Assembly: GCF_009768885.1 (NCBI RefSeq)
Contig: NZ_WSQA01000006.1
Span: forward strand, 239,671 to 303,670
DNA from: Sphingobacterium humi
GTDB lineage: Bacteria > Bacteroidota > Bacteroidia > Sphingobacteriales > Sphingobacteriaceae
Direction: 5' to 3'
DNA length: 64,000 bases
The position numbers and the translations under genes are program-made. Below are positions 46,839 through 55,211 of the stretch, piece by piece; the first letter of the stretch is position 1, and every line of letters starts with the position of its first letter. The notes below the pieces were generated by a model. That model made no database searches, was not told the DNA's origin, and saw only the letters and a program-made list of their open reading frames with translations.

Positions 46839-48149
46839 ATGACAACATCAGTTTCAGATATTTCACGGAAGCAATCGGCGGAGTTATTTGAAAAAGCGAA
46901 GCAATATTTTCCGGGTGGAGTGAACTCTCCGGTTCGTGCTTTTAAATCGGTGTATGGCACACCTTTATTTATTGAGCGTGGCGATCAGGCGCACCTTTGG
47001 GATGCCGACGGCAATGAATTTATTGACTTCTGCTGTTCTTGGGGGCCTTTGATTTTAGGGCATAATAATGCTGAAATTCGGGAGGCTGTGCAAGAGCAAT
47101 TGGGGAAAGGCTTAAGCTTTGGTGCTCCAACAAAATTGGAGAATGACCTTGCCGAGCTGATCTTAACCCATAATAAGAAGATTGAGAAAATCCGTTTTGT
47201 AAGCTCGGGTACAGAAGCTGTGATGTCGGCGATTCGCTTGGCACGCGGCTATACCAAACGTGATAAAATCGTGAAGTTTGAAGGTTGTTATCATGGCCAC
47301 TCCGACTCCTTATTGGTGAAAGCAGGATCGGGCTTGGTTACTTTTGGGGAAACCTCCTCTGCAGGTGTACCAAAAGCCTTTGCGGATGAAACAATTGTGA
47401 TTGCCCTAAATGATAAACAAGCCTTAGAGCAGGTGTTTGTTGATTTTAAAGATCAAATTGCTGCCGTGATCATCGAAGGTGTTCCAGCGAATAACGGCTT
47501 GTTAATTCAAGATAAAGACTATATCCATTTCCTACGCGATATTACTAAAGCCAATGGCGCACTGATGATCTTCGATGAGGTGATTACAGGATTCCGCCTG
47601 GGCTTTGAAGGTGCCGCAAAATACTATGATATTCAACCTGATATCCTTACCTATGGCAAGATCATCGGTGGTGGTATGCCTGTTGGTGCGTATGGCGCAT
47701 CCAAAGAATTGATGGCCTGCATCTCACCAGATGGATCCGTATATCAGGCTGGTACTTTATCTGGAAATCCAGTAGCGATGGCCGCAGGTATTGCTGCGCT
47801 GTCGATTCTGGCAAGACCTGGCTTTTACGAGCAATTAGAGAAAACAACACAAGCTTTTGTTGACGAGTTACGTGCGCACATCGCAGAAAAAGGATATGGG
47901 GTTCGTATTTTTACGATAGGTTCTATTTTCTGGTTTGCCTTCAGCAACGAAAATATTCAACGTGCTGATCAAATCGATCCGGCATCGATGGAGAATTACA
48001 AGAAAATGCACCGTGAATTATTGAACCGCGGGGTTTACTTCGGTCCATCGGGTTATGAGGTAGGATTCATCTCTGCAGCACATACAGAAGCTGATTTAAC
48101 CAAGAGCTTAGCTGTTATTAAAGAGGCACTTGATATTGTATTTCAATAA
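46839..48149 (+). CDS. hemL: Glutamate-1-semialdehyde 2,1-aminomutase
   Basis: PLP enzyme of the C5 pathway to 5-aminolevulinate and haem. 436 residues. N-terminal KAKQYFPGGVNSPVRAFKSV, VSSGTEAVMSAIRLARGYT, FEGCYHGHSDSLLVKAGSG, FDEVITGFRLGFEGAA and the PLP lysine K274 in TYGKIIGGGMPVGAYG. YQAGTLSGNP is the family ending signal. Complete. Stand-alone gene; its promoter abuts the repeat element. Confidence 0.97.
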   Translation: MTTSVSDISRKQSAELFEKAKQYFPGGVNSPVRAFKSVYGTPLFIERGDQAHLWDADGNEFIDFCCSWGPLILGHNNAEIREAVQEQLGKGLSFGAPTKLENDLAELILTHNKKIEKIRFVSSGTEAVMSAIRLARGYTKRDKIVKFEGCYHGHSDSLLVKAGSGLVTFGETSSAGVPKAFADETIVIALNDKQALEQVFVDFKDQIAAVIIEGVPANNGLLIQDKDYIHFLRDITKANGALMIFDEVITGFRLGFEGAAKYYDIQPDILTYGKIIGGGMPVGAYGASKELMACISPDGSVYQAGTLSGNPVAMAAGIAALSILARPGFYEQLEKTTQAFVDELRAHIAEKGYGVRIFTIGSIFWFAFSNENIQRADQIDPASMENYKKMHRELLNRGVYFGPSGYEVGFISAAHTEADLTKSLAVIKEALDIVFQ

Positions 48150-48167
48150 GGTAAAACATTTATCCTT

Positions 48168-48175
48168 TATATTTG
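48168..48175 (+). promoter_or_regulatory. -7 box of the His-rich lipoprotein gene
   Basis: TATATTTG, exact TAnnTTTG, 40 nt before the ATG; no clear -33 TTG. Confidence 0.45.
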
Positions 48176-48215
48176 TTTGATACTGTATAAACATTAATCG
48201 ACTAAATATCAAAAG

Positions 48216-49031
48216 ATGAGAACAATGAAATCAGCATTTGCAATAGTAGCGGCAGCAGCCCTACTGGCATCATGTAATAATACCCCGACGAAGAATAAAG
48301 ATGGCGAGATTCGTGACTCGACCGCTTTAGCTGACTCCGTGGGTGCCATTGCCGTTAATCCCCTACAGCATGCCAAAGAGTTTCCGGGAGCCAGCTTAAA
48401 AATTGCTTCCCTAACGGCAGAGAAAGTAGGTGCTGACTCGGCAAAAATTACCGTGAAGTACAATGTAGAGAACTTTAAGCTTACAGAGCAGACGGAGCAT
48501 ACACATCATATGGCGAACTCTCACGATGGGCAGCATATTCACTTTATTTTGGATAATACCCCTTATGTGGCGCTCTATAAACCGGAGCATACCTTTACGG
48601 TTCCTGTAAACTCAGAGCATTACCTGCTTTCCTTCTTATCGCGTTCTTTCCATGAATCGATTAAGACTGCGGAAGCGGCTAAATTGATTAAATTTAAAGT
48701 GGGTGCTGATGCGAAGATTACAGAAGAGCCTACGCCAACTGCGCCGGCATTATTCTACAGTCGTCCAAAAGGTGATTACAAAGGCGATGAAACCAATGTT
48801 TTATTGTTAGACTTCTTTGTAAACAACACCACCCTATCGGCTGATGGCAATAAGGTTAAGGCGAATATCAATGGTCAGGAGTTTATCCTTGATCAATGGG
48901 TACCATACGAAGTGTTGAACCTTCCTAAAGGAGAAGCGACCGTAAAACTTACCCTCATTGATAAAGATGGTAATGCTATTACCGGTGACAATGTTTCTGT
49001 AGAAAGGAAGATCAATTTATTGGAACAATAA
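48216..49031 (+). CDS. Lipoprotein of unknown function with His-rich segment
   Basis: 271 residues (or 267 from a second Met). The signal peptide ends with lipobox LLASC, followed by a polar linker NNTPTKNKDGEIRDS. The body has two beta-rich parts. The first contains HTHHMANSHDGQHIH, a cluster of six histidines that could bind metal, followed by FILDNTPYVALYKPEHTFTVP. The second (FYSRPKGDYKGDETNVLLLDF and LIDKDGNAITG) looks immunoglobulin-like. I recognise no named family with confidence. Single gene between hemL and the convergent arg genes. Confidence 0.72.
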   Translation: MRTMKSAFAIVAAAALLASCNNTPTKNKDGEIRDSTALADSVGAIAVNPLQHAKEFPGASLKIASLTAEKVGADSAKITVKYNVENFKLTEQTEHTHHMANSHDGQHIHFILDNTPYVALYKPEHTFTVPVNSEHYLLSFLSRSFHESIKTAEAAKLIKFKVGADAKITEEPTPTAPALFYSRPKGDYKGDETNVLLLDFFVNNTTLSADGNKVKANINGQEFILDQWVPYEVLNLPKGEATVKLTLIDKDGNAITGDNVSVERKINLLEQ

Positions 49032-49050
49032 ATAACGCTTATAAATAATC

Positions 49051-49086
49051 GAAGCCCCGGACCTATTGGTTCGGGGCTTCCTTTTT
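49051..49086. terminator. Bidirectional terminator between lipoprotein gene and argC
   Basis: 13-bp GC-rich stem (49051-49063 with 49068-49080), TATT loop, then CTTTTT on the plus strand. 19 bp past the lipoprotein stop. Confidence 0.88.
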
Positions 49087-49107
49087 ATATCCTGTAATGC
49101 TTTGGTA

Positions 49108-50127
49108 TTAGAAGGCTACAGACTTCAAGTTTAAGCCTGCACGCTCGTCTAAGCCGAACATTAAATTCATATTCTGCACTGCTTGACCCGATGCGCCTTT
49201 CACAAGGTTATCGGTCGCATTTAAAATCAATAGGTTGGCTCCATGTTTCTCCAAATGCATAATACTCTTATTGGTATTAACGACCTGCTTTAAGTCGATA
49301 TTTGCTTTGGAAACATGCGTAAAGGGATGTGCTTCATAATAGGCTTCATACAGCTCGTAAGCTTCCTCTTCACTGATTGAGCATTCTACATAGATTGCCG
49401 AGAATATCCCACGTGCGAAATCACCACGCTGTGGTATGAAGTTTATCTTTTGGGCAGCACGCTCCAGCAAGCTTCCTCCGGTAGTAGGAAGGAAATCTGC
49501 CTGCAATTGATTCAGCGATTCAGAAACCTCTTGCAAGTGCTGATGCTCGAAAGACTTATATGCCGATAGATTATTATTGCGCCAAGAGAAATGAGAGGTA
49601 GCTGTAGGCTTCTGCCCTGCCCCTGTAGATCCTGTGGTCGCATTGATATGGATTTGCCCCGGCAATAAGCCTTTACTGGCTAAGGGTAATAAAGCCAATT
49701 GGATATTGGTGGCAAAACAGCCTGGATTGGCAATGTATTGTGCCGATTGAATAGCCTCTTTATTTAACTCCGGCAAGCCATAGACAAAGTCTTGCCCTTG
49801 ATAGGCGGTATTAGCCTTCAAGCGGTAATCTTGCGAGAGGTCGATGATCTTAACGTGTGACGCTACTGGATGAGCATCCAGGAACTTCCGGGCATCGCCA
49901 TGGCCAACACATAAGAACAAGACATCGATATCGGAATGGAAATCGGAAGAAAAGCGAAGATCGGTATCTCCAAACAGGTCGTTATGCACATCGGAAAGTC
50001 TATTCCCGGCATTTGAAGCACTGTTAGCAAATACAATCTCTACTTGCGGGTGGTAAATCAGGATGCGTAATAACTCGCCCCCGGTATACCCTGCGGATCC
50101 GACAATTCCTACTTTGATTTTTTCCAT
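49108..50127 (-). CDS. argC: N-acetyl-gamma-glutamyl-phosphate reductase
   Basis: Arginine biosynthesis: NADPH reduction of N-acyl-glutamyl phosphate to the semialdehyde. 339 residues. NADP-binding GIVGSAGYTGGELLRIL at the start, catalytic C137 in ANPGCFATNIQLALLPL, then NATTGSTGAGQKPT and PQRGDFARGIFSAIYV. It starts 30 bp after argG. The reported Bacteroides pathway uses succinylated rather than acetylated intermediates; which one applies here is not visible. Confidence 0.95.
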   Translation of the reverse strand: MEKIKVGIVGSAGYTGGELLRILIYHPQVEIVFANSASNAGNRLSDVHNDLFGDTDLRFSSDFHSDIDVLFLCVGHGDARKFLDAHPVASHVKIIDLSQDYRLKANTAYQGQDFVYGLPELNKEAIQSAQYIANPGCFATNIQLALLPLASKGLLPGQIHINATTGSTGAGQKPTATSHFSWRNNNLSAYKSFEHQHLQEVSESLNQLQADFLPTTGGSLLERAAQKINFIPQRGDFARGIFSAIYVECSISEEEAYELYEAYYEAHPFTHVSKANIDLKQVVNTNKSIMHLEKHGANLLILNATDNLVKGASGQAVQNMNLMFGLDERAGLNLKSVAF

Positions 50128-50157
50128 AATATGTTAAAATATTGAGCGCCGCGCGCT

Positions 50158-51345
50158 TTATCCTTTGGCATTAACCTTATGCCAGATGATGGTTTGGTTT
50201 CCAAAGATCTTCGAGAATCCTTTCACATCATCACCGGTATAGCCTTCATTCATTTCGCCGTAGCTACCGAACTTACTCGACATTAAGTCGTGTGCTGATT
50301 CAATTCCGATCACCACAAAACGGTAGGGATGTAATTCAACGAAAACACGTCCGCTTACAGTTTCCTGAGAGCTTTCTAAGAAAGCCTCCATATCCCGCAT
50401 TACTGGATCGTGCATTTGACCTTCGTGCATGTAGTTGCCATAGAAAGCGGCCAATTGATCTTTCCAAGAAAGCTGCCACTTGGTCAAGGTATGCTTCTCT
50501 AAGGTATGGTGTGCTTTGATAATGATGACAGAAGCTGCTGCCTCAAATCCTACGCGACCTTTGATACCGATAATTGTATCTCCAACGTGAATATCACGCC
50601 CAATACCGTAAGGTTGTGCTAAGGCTTGCAAGGTTTGAATTACTTTAACCGCGCCTATTTTCTCGCCATTTAAAGCAACAGGTTCACCTTTTTCAAAATC
50701 GATGGAGATCTGCTGTGGTTCTGTTGAAGTTGCAGGCGTAGGCCATGCAGATTCTGGCAGGTATTGATTCGAGGTTAAGGTTTCTGCGCCTCCTACGGAA
50801 GTTCCCCATAAACCTTTATTAATGGAATACTTCGCTTTCTCCGCAGAATAAGGGAAGCCATGCTTATCCAGGTATTCGATTTCCGCTTCACGTGATAATT
50901 TCAAGTCACGAATAGGGGTAATAATCTCTACACCCGGAATTAAGGTATGGAAAATCATATCGAAACGCACTTGATCGTTTCCAGCACCTGTAGACCCGTG
51001 CGCTACACAGGCAGCGCCGATTTTTTTGGCGTAGTTTGCAATGGCGGTAGCTTGGCAAACACGCTCGGCAGATACCGACAATGGGTAAGTGGCATTTTTC
51101 AATACATTCCCAAAGATTAAGTACTTAATGGTTTCGCGGTAGTAGTTTTCTGTTTCGTCAATAGTGGTATGTGATTTTACACCTAATTCGTAGGCTCTTT
51201 TTTCTATGCTTTGTAATTCTTCGTCTGAAAAACCACCCGTATTTACAATAACGGAGTGTACCTCCAAACCTAAATCACGCGACAGATAGATGCAACAAAA
51301 GGAAGTATCTAATCCACCACTAAATGCTAAAACTACTTTTTTCAT
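50158..51345 (-). CDS. argG: Argininosuccinate synthase
   Basis: Joins citrulline and aspartate using ATP. 395 residues. The N-terminal PP-loop is KKVVLAFSGGLDTSFC, with the expected AHGSTGAGNDQVRFD and a TPIRDLKLSREAEIEYLDKHG segment. Middle of the GNAT-argG-argC operon, 41 bp after the acetyltransferase gene. Confidence 0.95.
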   Translation of the reverse strand: MKKVVLAFSGGLDTSFCCIYLSRDLGLEVHSVIVNTGGFSDEELQSIEKRAYELGVKSHTTIDETENYYRETIKYLIFGNVLKNATYPLSVSAERVCQATAIANYAKKIGAACVAHGSTGAGNDQVRFDMIFHTLIPGVEIITPIRDLKLSREAEIEYLDKHGFPYSAEKAKYSINKGLWGTSVGGAETLTSNQYLPESAWPTPATSTEPQQISIDFEKGEPVALNGEKIGAVKVIQTLQALAQPYGIGRDIHVGDTIIGIKGRVGFEAAASVIIIKAHHTLEKHTLTKWQLSWKDQLAAFYGNYMHEGQMHDPVMRDMEAFLESSQETVSGRVFVELHPYRFVVIGIESAHDLMSSKFGSYGEMNEGYTGDDVKGFSKIFGNQTIIWHKVNAKG

Positions 51346-51386
51346 CTGATAATGATTAATATGCTGATAATTACAAAAATAACAAT

Positions 51387-52103
51387 TTAAAATCCTTTTA
51401 CGGGTTTCGCCCCGATAGGAATAACGCTGGCCACTATTTTTTTGGTCGACTTCCAGAGCTTGGCTTCAATGCGTTTTAAGAGCGACTGTTTCTTAGATAT
51501 ACGATCCAGGCGTTCCTTAGCTTCGGCCTTACGCAAGATTTTCTCCTTCAACTCCTTTTCCTTCTCCACCGGATCCCATAACATAGCGGTGCACATGCAG
51601 TTCTTGCGATCTTTAGACATCAGGATATCGTAATTCACACAAGATTGACAGCCTTTCCAGAACTCCTCGTCTTGCGTCAATTCAGAATAAGTTACAGGTT
51701 CGTAACCCAGATCGGAGTTGATCTTCATGACGGCCAAACCCGTGGTAAGTCCGAATATCTTGGATTTAGGATACTTCTCACGCGACAATTCAAACACACG
51801 TTTTTTAATGGCCTTGGCCAGCCCTACCTTCCGGAATACCGGATTGACGATAAGCCCTGAGTTGGCAACATAATCGCCATGGCTCCAGGTTTCAATATAA
51901 CAGAATCCGGCCCAGGTGCCATCCTTATGCAAGGCAATAACGGCTTTTCCCTCTTCCATTTTGCGGGCAACGTATTCTGGCTTACGGCGTGCGATGCCTG
52001 TTCCGCGAGCCTTTGCAGACTCGAACATTTCATTACAAATATCATCAGCATACGCTACATGAGCTGCTGTTGCGGGAATAATCAAAAAATCTGAGATTGT
52101 CAT
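51387..52103 (-). CDS. GNAT-family N-acyltransferase in the arginine operon, with four-Cys motif
   Basis: 238 residues. The GNAT core is VIALHKDGTWAGFCYIETW, GLIVNPVFRKVGLAKAIKKRVFEL and IFGLTTGLAVMKINSDLGYEPVTY. After it come C152xxC155 and C169xC171 (FWKGCQSCVNYDIL, RKNCMCTAML), which may bind zinc. The C-terminal about 55 residues are a basic coiled-coil-like tail (KEKELKEKILRKAEAKERLDR). In Bacteroidota, proteins of this kind lead arg clusters and are thought to N-acylate glutamate; here it is first in an operon with argG and argC, so that is the likely role. Confidence 0.82.
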   Translation of the reverse strand: MTISDFLIIPATAAHVAYADDICNEMFESAKARGTGIARRKPEYVARKMEEGKAVIALHKDGTWAGFCYIETWSHGDYVANSGLIVNPVFRKVGLAKAIKKRVFELSREKYPKSKIFGLTTGLAVMKINSDLGYEPVTYSELTQDEEFWKGCQSCVNYDILMSKDRKNCMCTAMLWDPVEKEKELKEKILRKAEAKERLDRISKKQSLLKRIEAKLWKSTKKIVASVIPIGAKPVKGF

Positions 52104-52145
52104 TAATAATGTCGACCTAAAAATTGAATACCGAAGTATTGAAAC

Positions 52146-52283
52146 TTAATAAATAATATTTTGATGAGTATCCATCGAGCTTGATGGACCAAAAAAATGG
52201 AATTTGCCTGCCTCTAAATCAAGCTCGAGGCAGAATAGGTCGTCGGAATCGTAGAAGAGGACAATTAAACGATCGCAAAGCAT
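52146..52283 (-). pseudogene. Short open frame, possible gene remnant
   Basis: In the 502-bp space upstream of the GNAT gene, the minus strand has a 45-codon frame from an ATG at 52283 that reads like protein (MLCDRLIVLFYDSDDLF then CLELDLEAGKFHFFG). It stays open upstream to 52328 with another protein-like stretch (APSNGWPDCPI) but has no start there. It may be the end of a degraded gene or a small gene. I recognise no family. Nothing else is seen between 52329 and 52605. Confidence 0.25.
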
Positions 52284-52605
52284 GATAGGGCAATCCGGCC
52301 AACCGTTGGAAGGCGCGAGAAAGACTATTCATATATACTTTAGTACAATACATTATATTCCGTTTTTCGCTGTAATCAGACGGCGCAAAAATAAACAATT
52401 ATTTTTTTCTTTTATGCAATATATCTTGAGATTTTTTATTTTCTCTCTAAATACTTAAATCCATTATTGCCAGTCTTCTAATAAGACCGGAAATTCATTA
52501 AAACGTTTAAAAAAAACAAAATATTGTCAGATTCTAATCCATTTCCCTGCTAATTTTCTGAAGAACAAATAAATCCTTAATTTTGTTGCAAATATTATTA
52601 CAATC

Positions 52606-52842
52606 ATGGTAGGTCCGAGTATCTTTTTCTTTATTCTATTTGTTATCCCTTATATCTTTTTCATGTATTGGCTGGTAAAGCAAGACAAGAAAAAGCACCT
52701 TTGGGGGGTTATCATTGTAACAGTGATTGCCATTATTGGGTTTATTGTGTCACAAACGGCGAGCAAAAATGCCGTAATGAACTATAAGCAACATCAAATT
52801 GACGCCCGTGAGGTGGAAAAGGAACAACAGGAGGTGAAATAA
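52606..52842 (+). CDS. Small membrane protein, two helices
   Basis: 78 residues. Helix 1 at about 5-24 (IFFFILFVIPYIFFMYWLV), a basic loop KQDKKKHLWG, helix 2 at about 33-49 (VIIVTVIAIIGFIVSQTA), then a charged tail with DAREVEKEQQEVK. Function unknown. Its own terminator lies 26 bp after the stop. Confidence 0.6.
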   Translation: MVGPSIFFFILFVIPYIFFMYWLVKQDKKKHLWGVIIVTVIAIIGFIVSQTASKNAVMNYKQHQIDAREVEKEQQEVK

Positions 52843-52867
52843 ACGCTTCCCCAATACGGAAGCTAAG

Positions 52868-52916
52868 TATATAAGAAAAGAGGGACGGTTTATCACCGTC
52901 CCTCTTTTCTTATATA
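52868..52916. terminator. Bidirectional terminator, 22-bp arms
   Basis: Perfect stem 52868-52889 with 52895-52916, loop TTATC. It serves the small membrane protein gene and the convergent S9 peptidase gene. Confidence 0.9.
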
Positions 52917-52935
52917 GTGTACCTATAGCTGTCGC

Positions 52936-55092
52936 TTATTTACTGATTCCTTCCAGCTTTAAAAGAAAGGCATAGTTTAAGGCGATATCTTTCAGGTAAT
53001 CAAATCGGCCCGAAGCACCGCCATGGCCATAGTCCATATCGGTTTTTAACAGAATCACCTGATCTCCCTTTTTAATCTTACGCAACTTGGCTACCCATTT
53101 CGCCGGCTCGAAATACTGCACCTGTGAGTCGTGCAAGCCTGTGGTCACCAAGACGTTTGGATATGCTTTCGCTTCCACATTCTCGTAAGGCGAGTAAGAT
53201 TTCATGTAGTCATAGGCTTCCTTTTGGTTCGGATTTCCCCATTCATCATACTCATTGGTGGTTAATGGAATGGTTTCATCGAGCATGGTGTTCACCACAT
53301 CGACAAAAGGCACCTGGGCAATCACCCCATTCCAAAGGCTTGGCGCCATATTCATAATGGCCCCCATCAGTAAACCACCAGCTGAGCCACCTTGAGCATA
53401 CAGGTGTTCCGCAGCCGTATATTTTTGGTCAATCAAGAACTGTCCACAGTCGATAAAGTCGGTGAAGCTATTCTTTTTGTTCATCATCTTACCATCTGCA
53501 TACCATTGACGTCCCATTTCTTCACCCCCACGAATATGGGCAATGGCATAGATAAAGCCACGATCTAATAAAGATAAGCGACTGGAATTAAAGGTAGGAT
53601 CCATGGAACTACCGTAGGAGCCGTAAGCATAAAGCAAGAGTGGCGCCTGTCCATTTTTCTCCATACCTTTTTTATAGACTAAGGAAATAGGAACCGCTGT
53701 ACCGTCTTTAGCTTTTGCCATGATGCGTTCCGTCGTGTACTGCTTCTGATCATAGCCTCCCAACACTTCCTGCTGTTTCATCAAGGTTTTCTCTTTGCTC
53801 TTCATGTTATAATCAAAGGTGGAAGAAGGAGTAACCAAGGAGGTATAGCCATAGCGTAAAATATCGGTATCATATTCCACATTGGTACTCGAATACACCG
53901 TATAGGCGGCTTCGCCGAAGTTCATGTAATGCTGCGACTGGTCTTTCAGGTTACGGATGGCCAGATTCGTCAAACCATTCTTACGCTCAGAGATTACCAA
54001 GAAGTTCGCAAACTCGTCGATGCCTTCAATCAGCACATCCTGACGATGCCCAATATATTCTTTCCAGTTCTCTTTGCCTGTTTTATCCAGGGGACATTCC
54101 ATTACCTTAAAGTTTTTCGCCTGATCGTTTGTTTGAATCAGAAAACGATCCGCTAAAGGAACAACGGTATACAATACATCCTTTATACGAGGTTGGAAGA
54201 CCTGGAAGGTAGCAGTCGGTTCATTAGCTTTAATAAAGCGGGTTTCCGAGCTTAGCGTTCCTCCAGAATAGATCAGGATGTATTGATCGTTTTTAGATTT
54301 CCATACGCCGATATAGTTGGTATTATCCTTTTCCTCGTATACCACAGCATCCGTTGCTTCCGGAGTACCCAACTTATGGCGTTTAATCTTCTCGCTCAAC
54401 AAGGTCACCGGATTCTTGGCTGTATAAAAGATAGTCTGGTTATCGGCAGCCCATACCGGATCGCCGGAAGTACGGCTAATCTTATCCGGAAGGATTTCGC
54501 CTGTTTCCAGGTTTTTTACTTGGATCACATATTCGCGACGCGATACGGTATCCACGCCAAAGGCCACAAACTTATTGTCAGGACTAACTACGATGTCGCC
54601 AAGCGCATAGTAAGGGAATCCTTCGGCCATCTTATCCACATCCAACAAGACTTCCTCTTTGGCGTCTAAACTGCCCTTCTTACGGCAGAACTTATAATAT
54701 TGTTTACCGGTTTCCGTCTTCCGGTAATAATAATAGCCATTTAATAAATAAGGCACACTTTCATCGGCCTCTTTAATGCGGGCTTTCATTTCCTGAAACA
54801 GGGAGGCCTGCAGGCCTTCCGTGTCCTGCATCATGCTATCGGTATAGGCATTCTCGGCCTCCAGATAAGCAACCACGGCGGAAGAGTCCGGTCCTTTCTT
54901 AAAATAATCGTTCATCCAATAGTATGGATCGTCTACCGTTTCACCGTGAATTACACGTTGGTGGGCTTTCTCTATAGCCACAGGAGGGGTTGCATTGGGC
55001 CATTTTACGGGATCCTTCGGGGTGCTCCTTTCCGGAGAACAGGAAGATATCATAGTTGTTAGTATTAAACCTATTGTAATATTTTTGTTCAT
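52936..55092 (-). CDS. S9-family peptidase (oligopeptidase B-like), lipoprotein
   Basis: Serine peptidase of the prolyl oligopeptidase family, 718 residues. Lipoprotein signal with lipobox ISSC, so exported. N-terminal RVIHGETVDDPYYWMNDYF is typical of oligopeptidase B, then a beta-propeller. The catalytic domain has LLLYAYGSYGSSMDPTF, the nucleophile S570 in YAQGGSAGGLLMGA, the Asp in TTGLHDSQVQYFEPAKWVAKL and the His in YGHGGASGRFDYL. Cleaves after basic residues in related enzymes; specificity here is inferred. Confidence 0.92.
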   Translation of the reverse strand: MNKNITIGLILTTMISSCSPERSTPKDPVKWPNATPPVAIEKAHQRVIHGETVDDPYYWMNDYFKKGPDSSAVVAYLEAENAYTDSMMQDTEGLQASLFQEMKARIKEADESVPYLLNGYYYYRKTETGKQYYKFCRKKGSLDAKEEVLLDVDKMAEGFPYYALGDIVVSPDNKFVAFGVDTVSRREYVIQVKNLETGEILPDKISRTSGDPVWAADNQTIFYTAKNPVTLLSEKIKRHKLGTPEATDAVVYEEKDNTNYIGVWKSKNDQYILIYSGGTLSSETRFIKANEPTATFQVFQPRIKDVLYTVVPLADRFLIQTNDQAKNFKVMECPLDKTGKENWKEYIGHRQDVLIEGIDEFANFLVISERKNGLTNLAIRNLKDQSQHYMNFGEAAYTVYSSTNVEYDTDILRYGYTSLVTPSSTFDYNMKSKEKTLMKQQEVLGGYDQKQYTTERIMAKAKDGTAVPISLVYKKGMEKNGQAPLLLYAYGSYGSSMDPTFNSSRLSLLDRGFIYAIAHIRGGEEMGRQWYADGKMMNKKNSFTDFIDCGQFLIDQKYTAAEHLYAQGGSAGGLLMGAIMNMAPSLWNGVIAQVPFVDVVNTMLDETIPLTTNEYDEWGNPNQKEAYDYMKSYSPYENVEAKAYPNVLVTTGLHDSQVQYFEPAKWVAKLRKIKKGDQVILLKTDMDYGHGGASGRFDYLKDIALNYAFLLKLEGISK

Positions 55093-55183
55093 AATGATTA
55101 AAAATCACCTTAATAAAGGATAAAATTAGGGATTTTTGTGAGGTATTTTAGATTAATTAACAAATTGAAAGCTGTTAATAAAT

Positions 55184-55191
55184 TATATTTG
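55184..55191 (+). promoter_or_regulatory. -7 box of the S8 peptidase gene
   Basis: TATATTTG, exact match, 20 nt before the ATG. TTG at 55165-55167 gives a 16-nt spacer, shorter than usual. Confidence 0.5.
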
Positions 55192-55211
55192 TTAAAATAA
55201 AACATTGAAAC

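Noticed and set aside
52219..52332. 37-codon minus-strand frame starting MNSLSRAF
   Set aside because: It overlaps the more protein-like frame on the same strand, is Arg/Leu/Pro rich and has no ribosome site. Probably chance.
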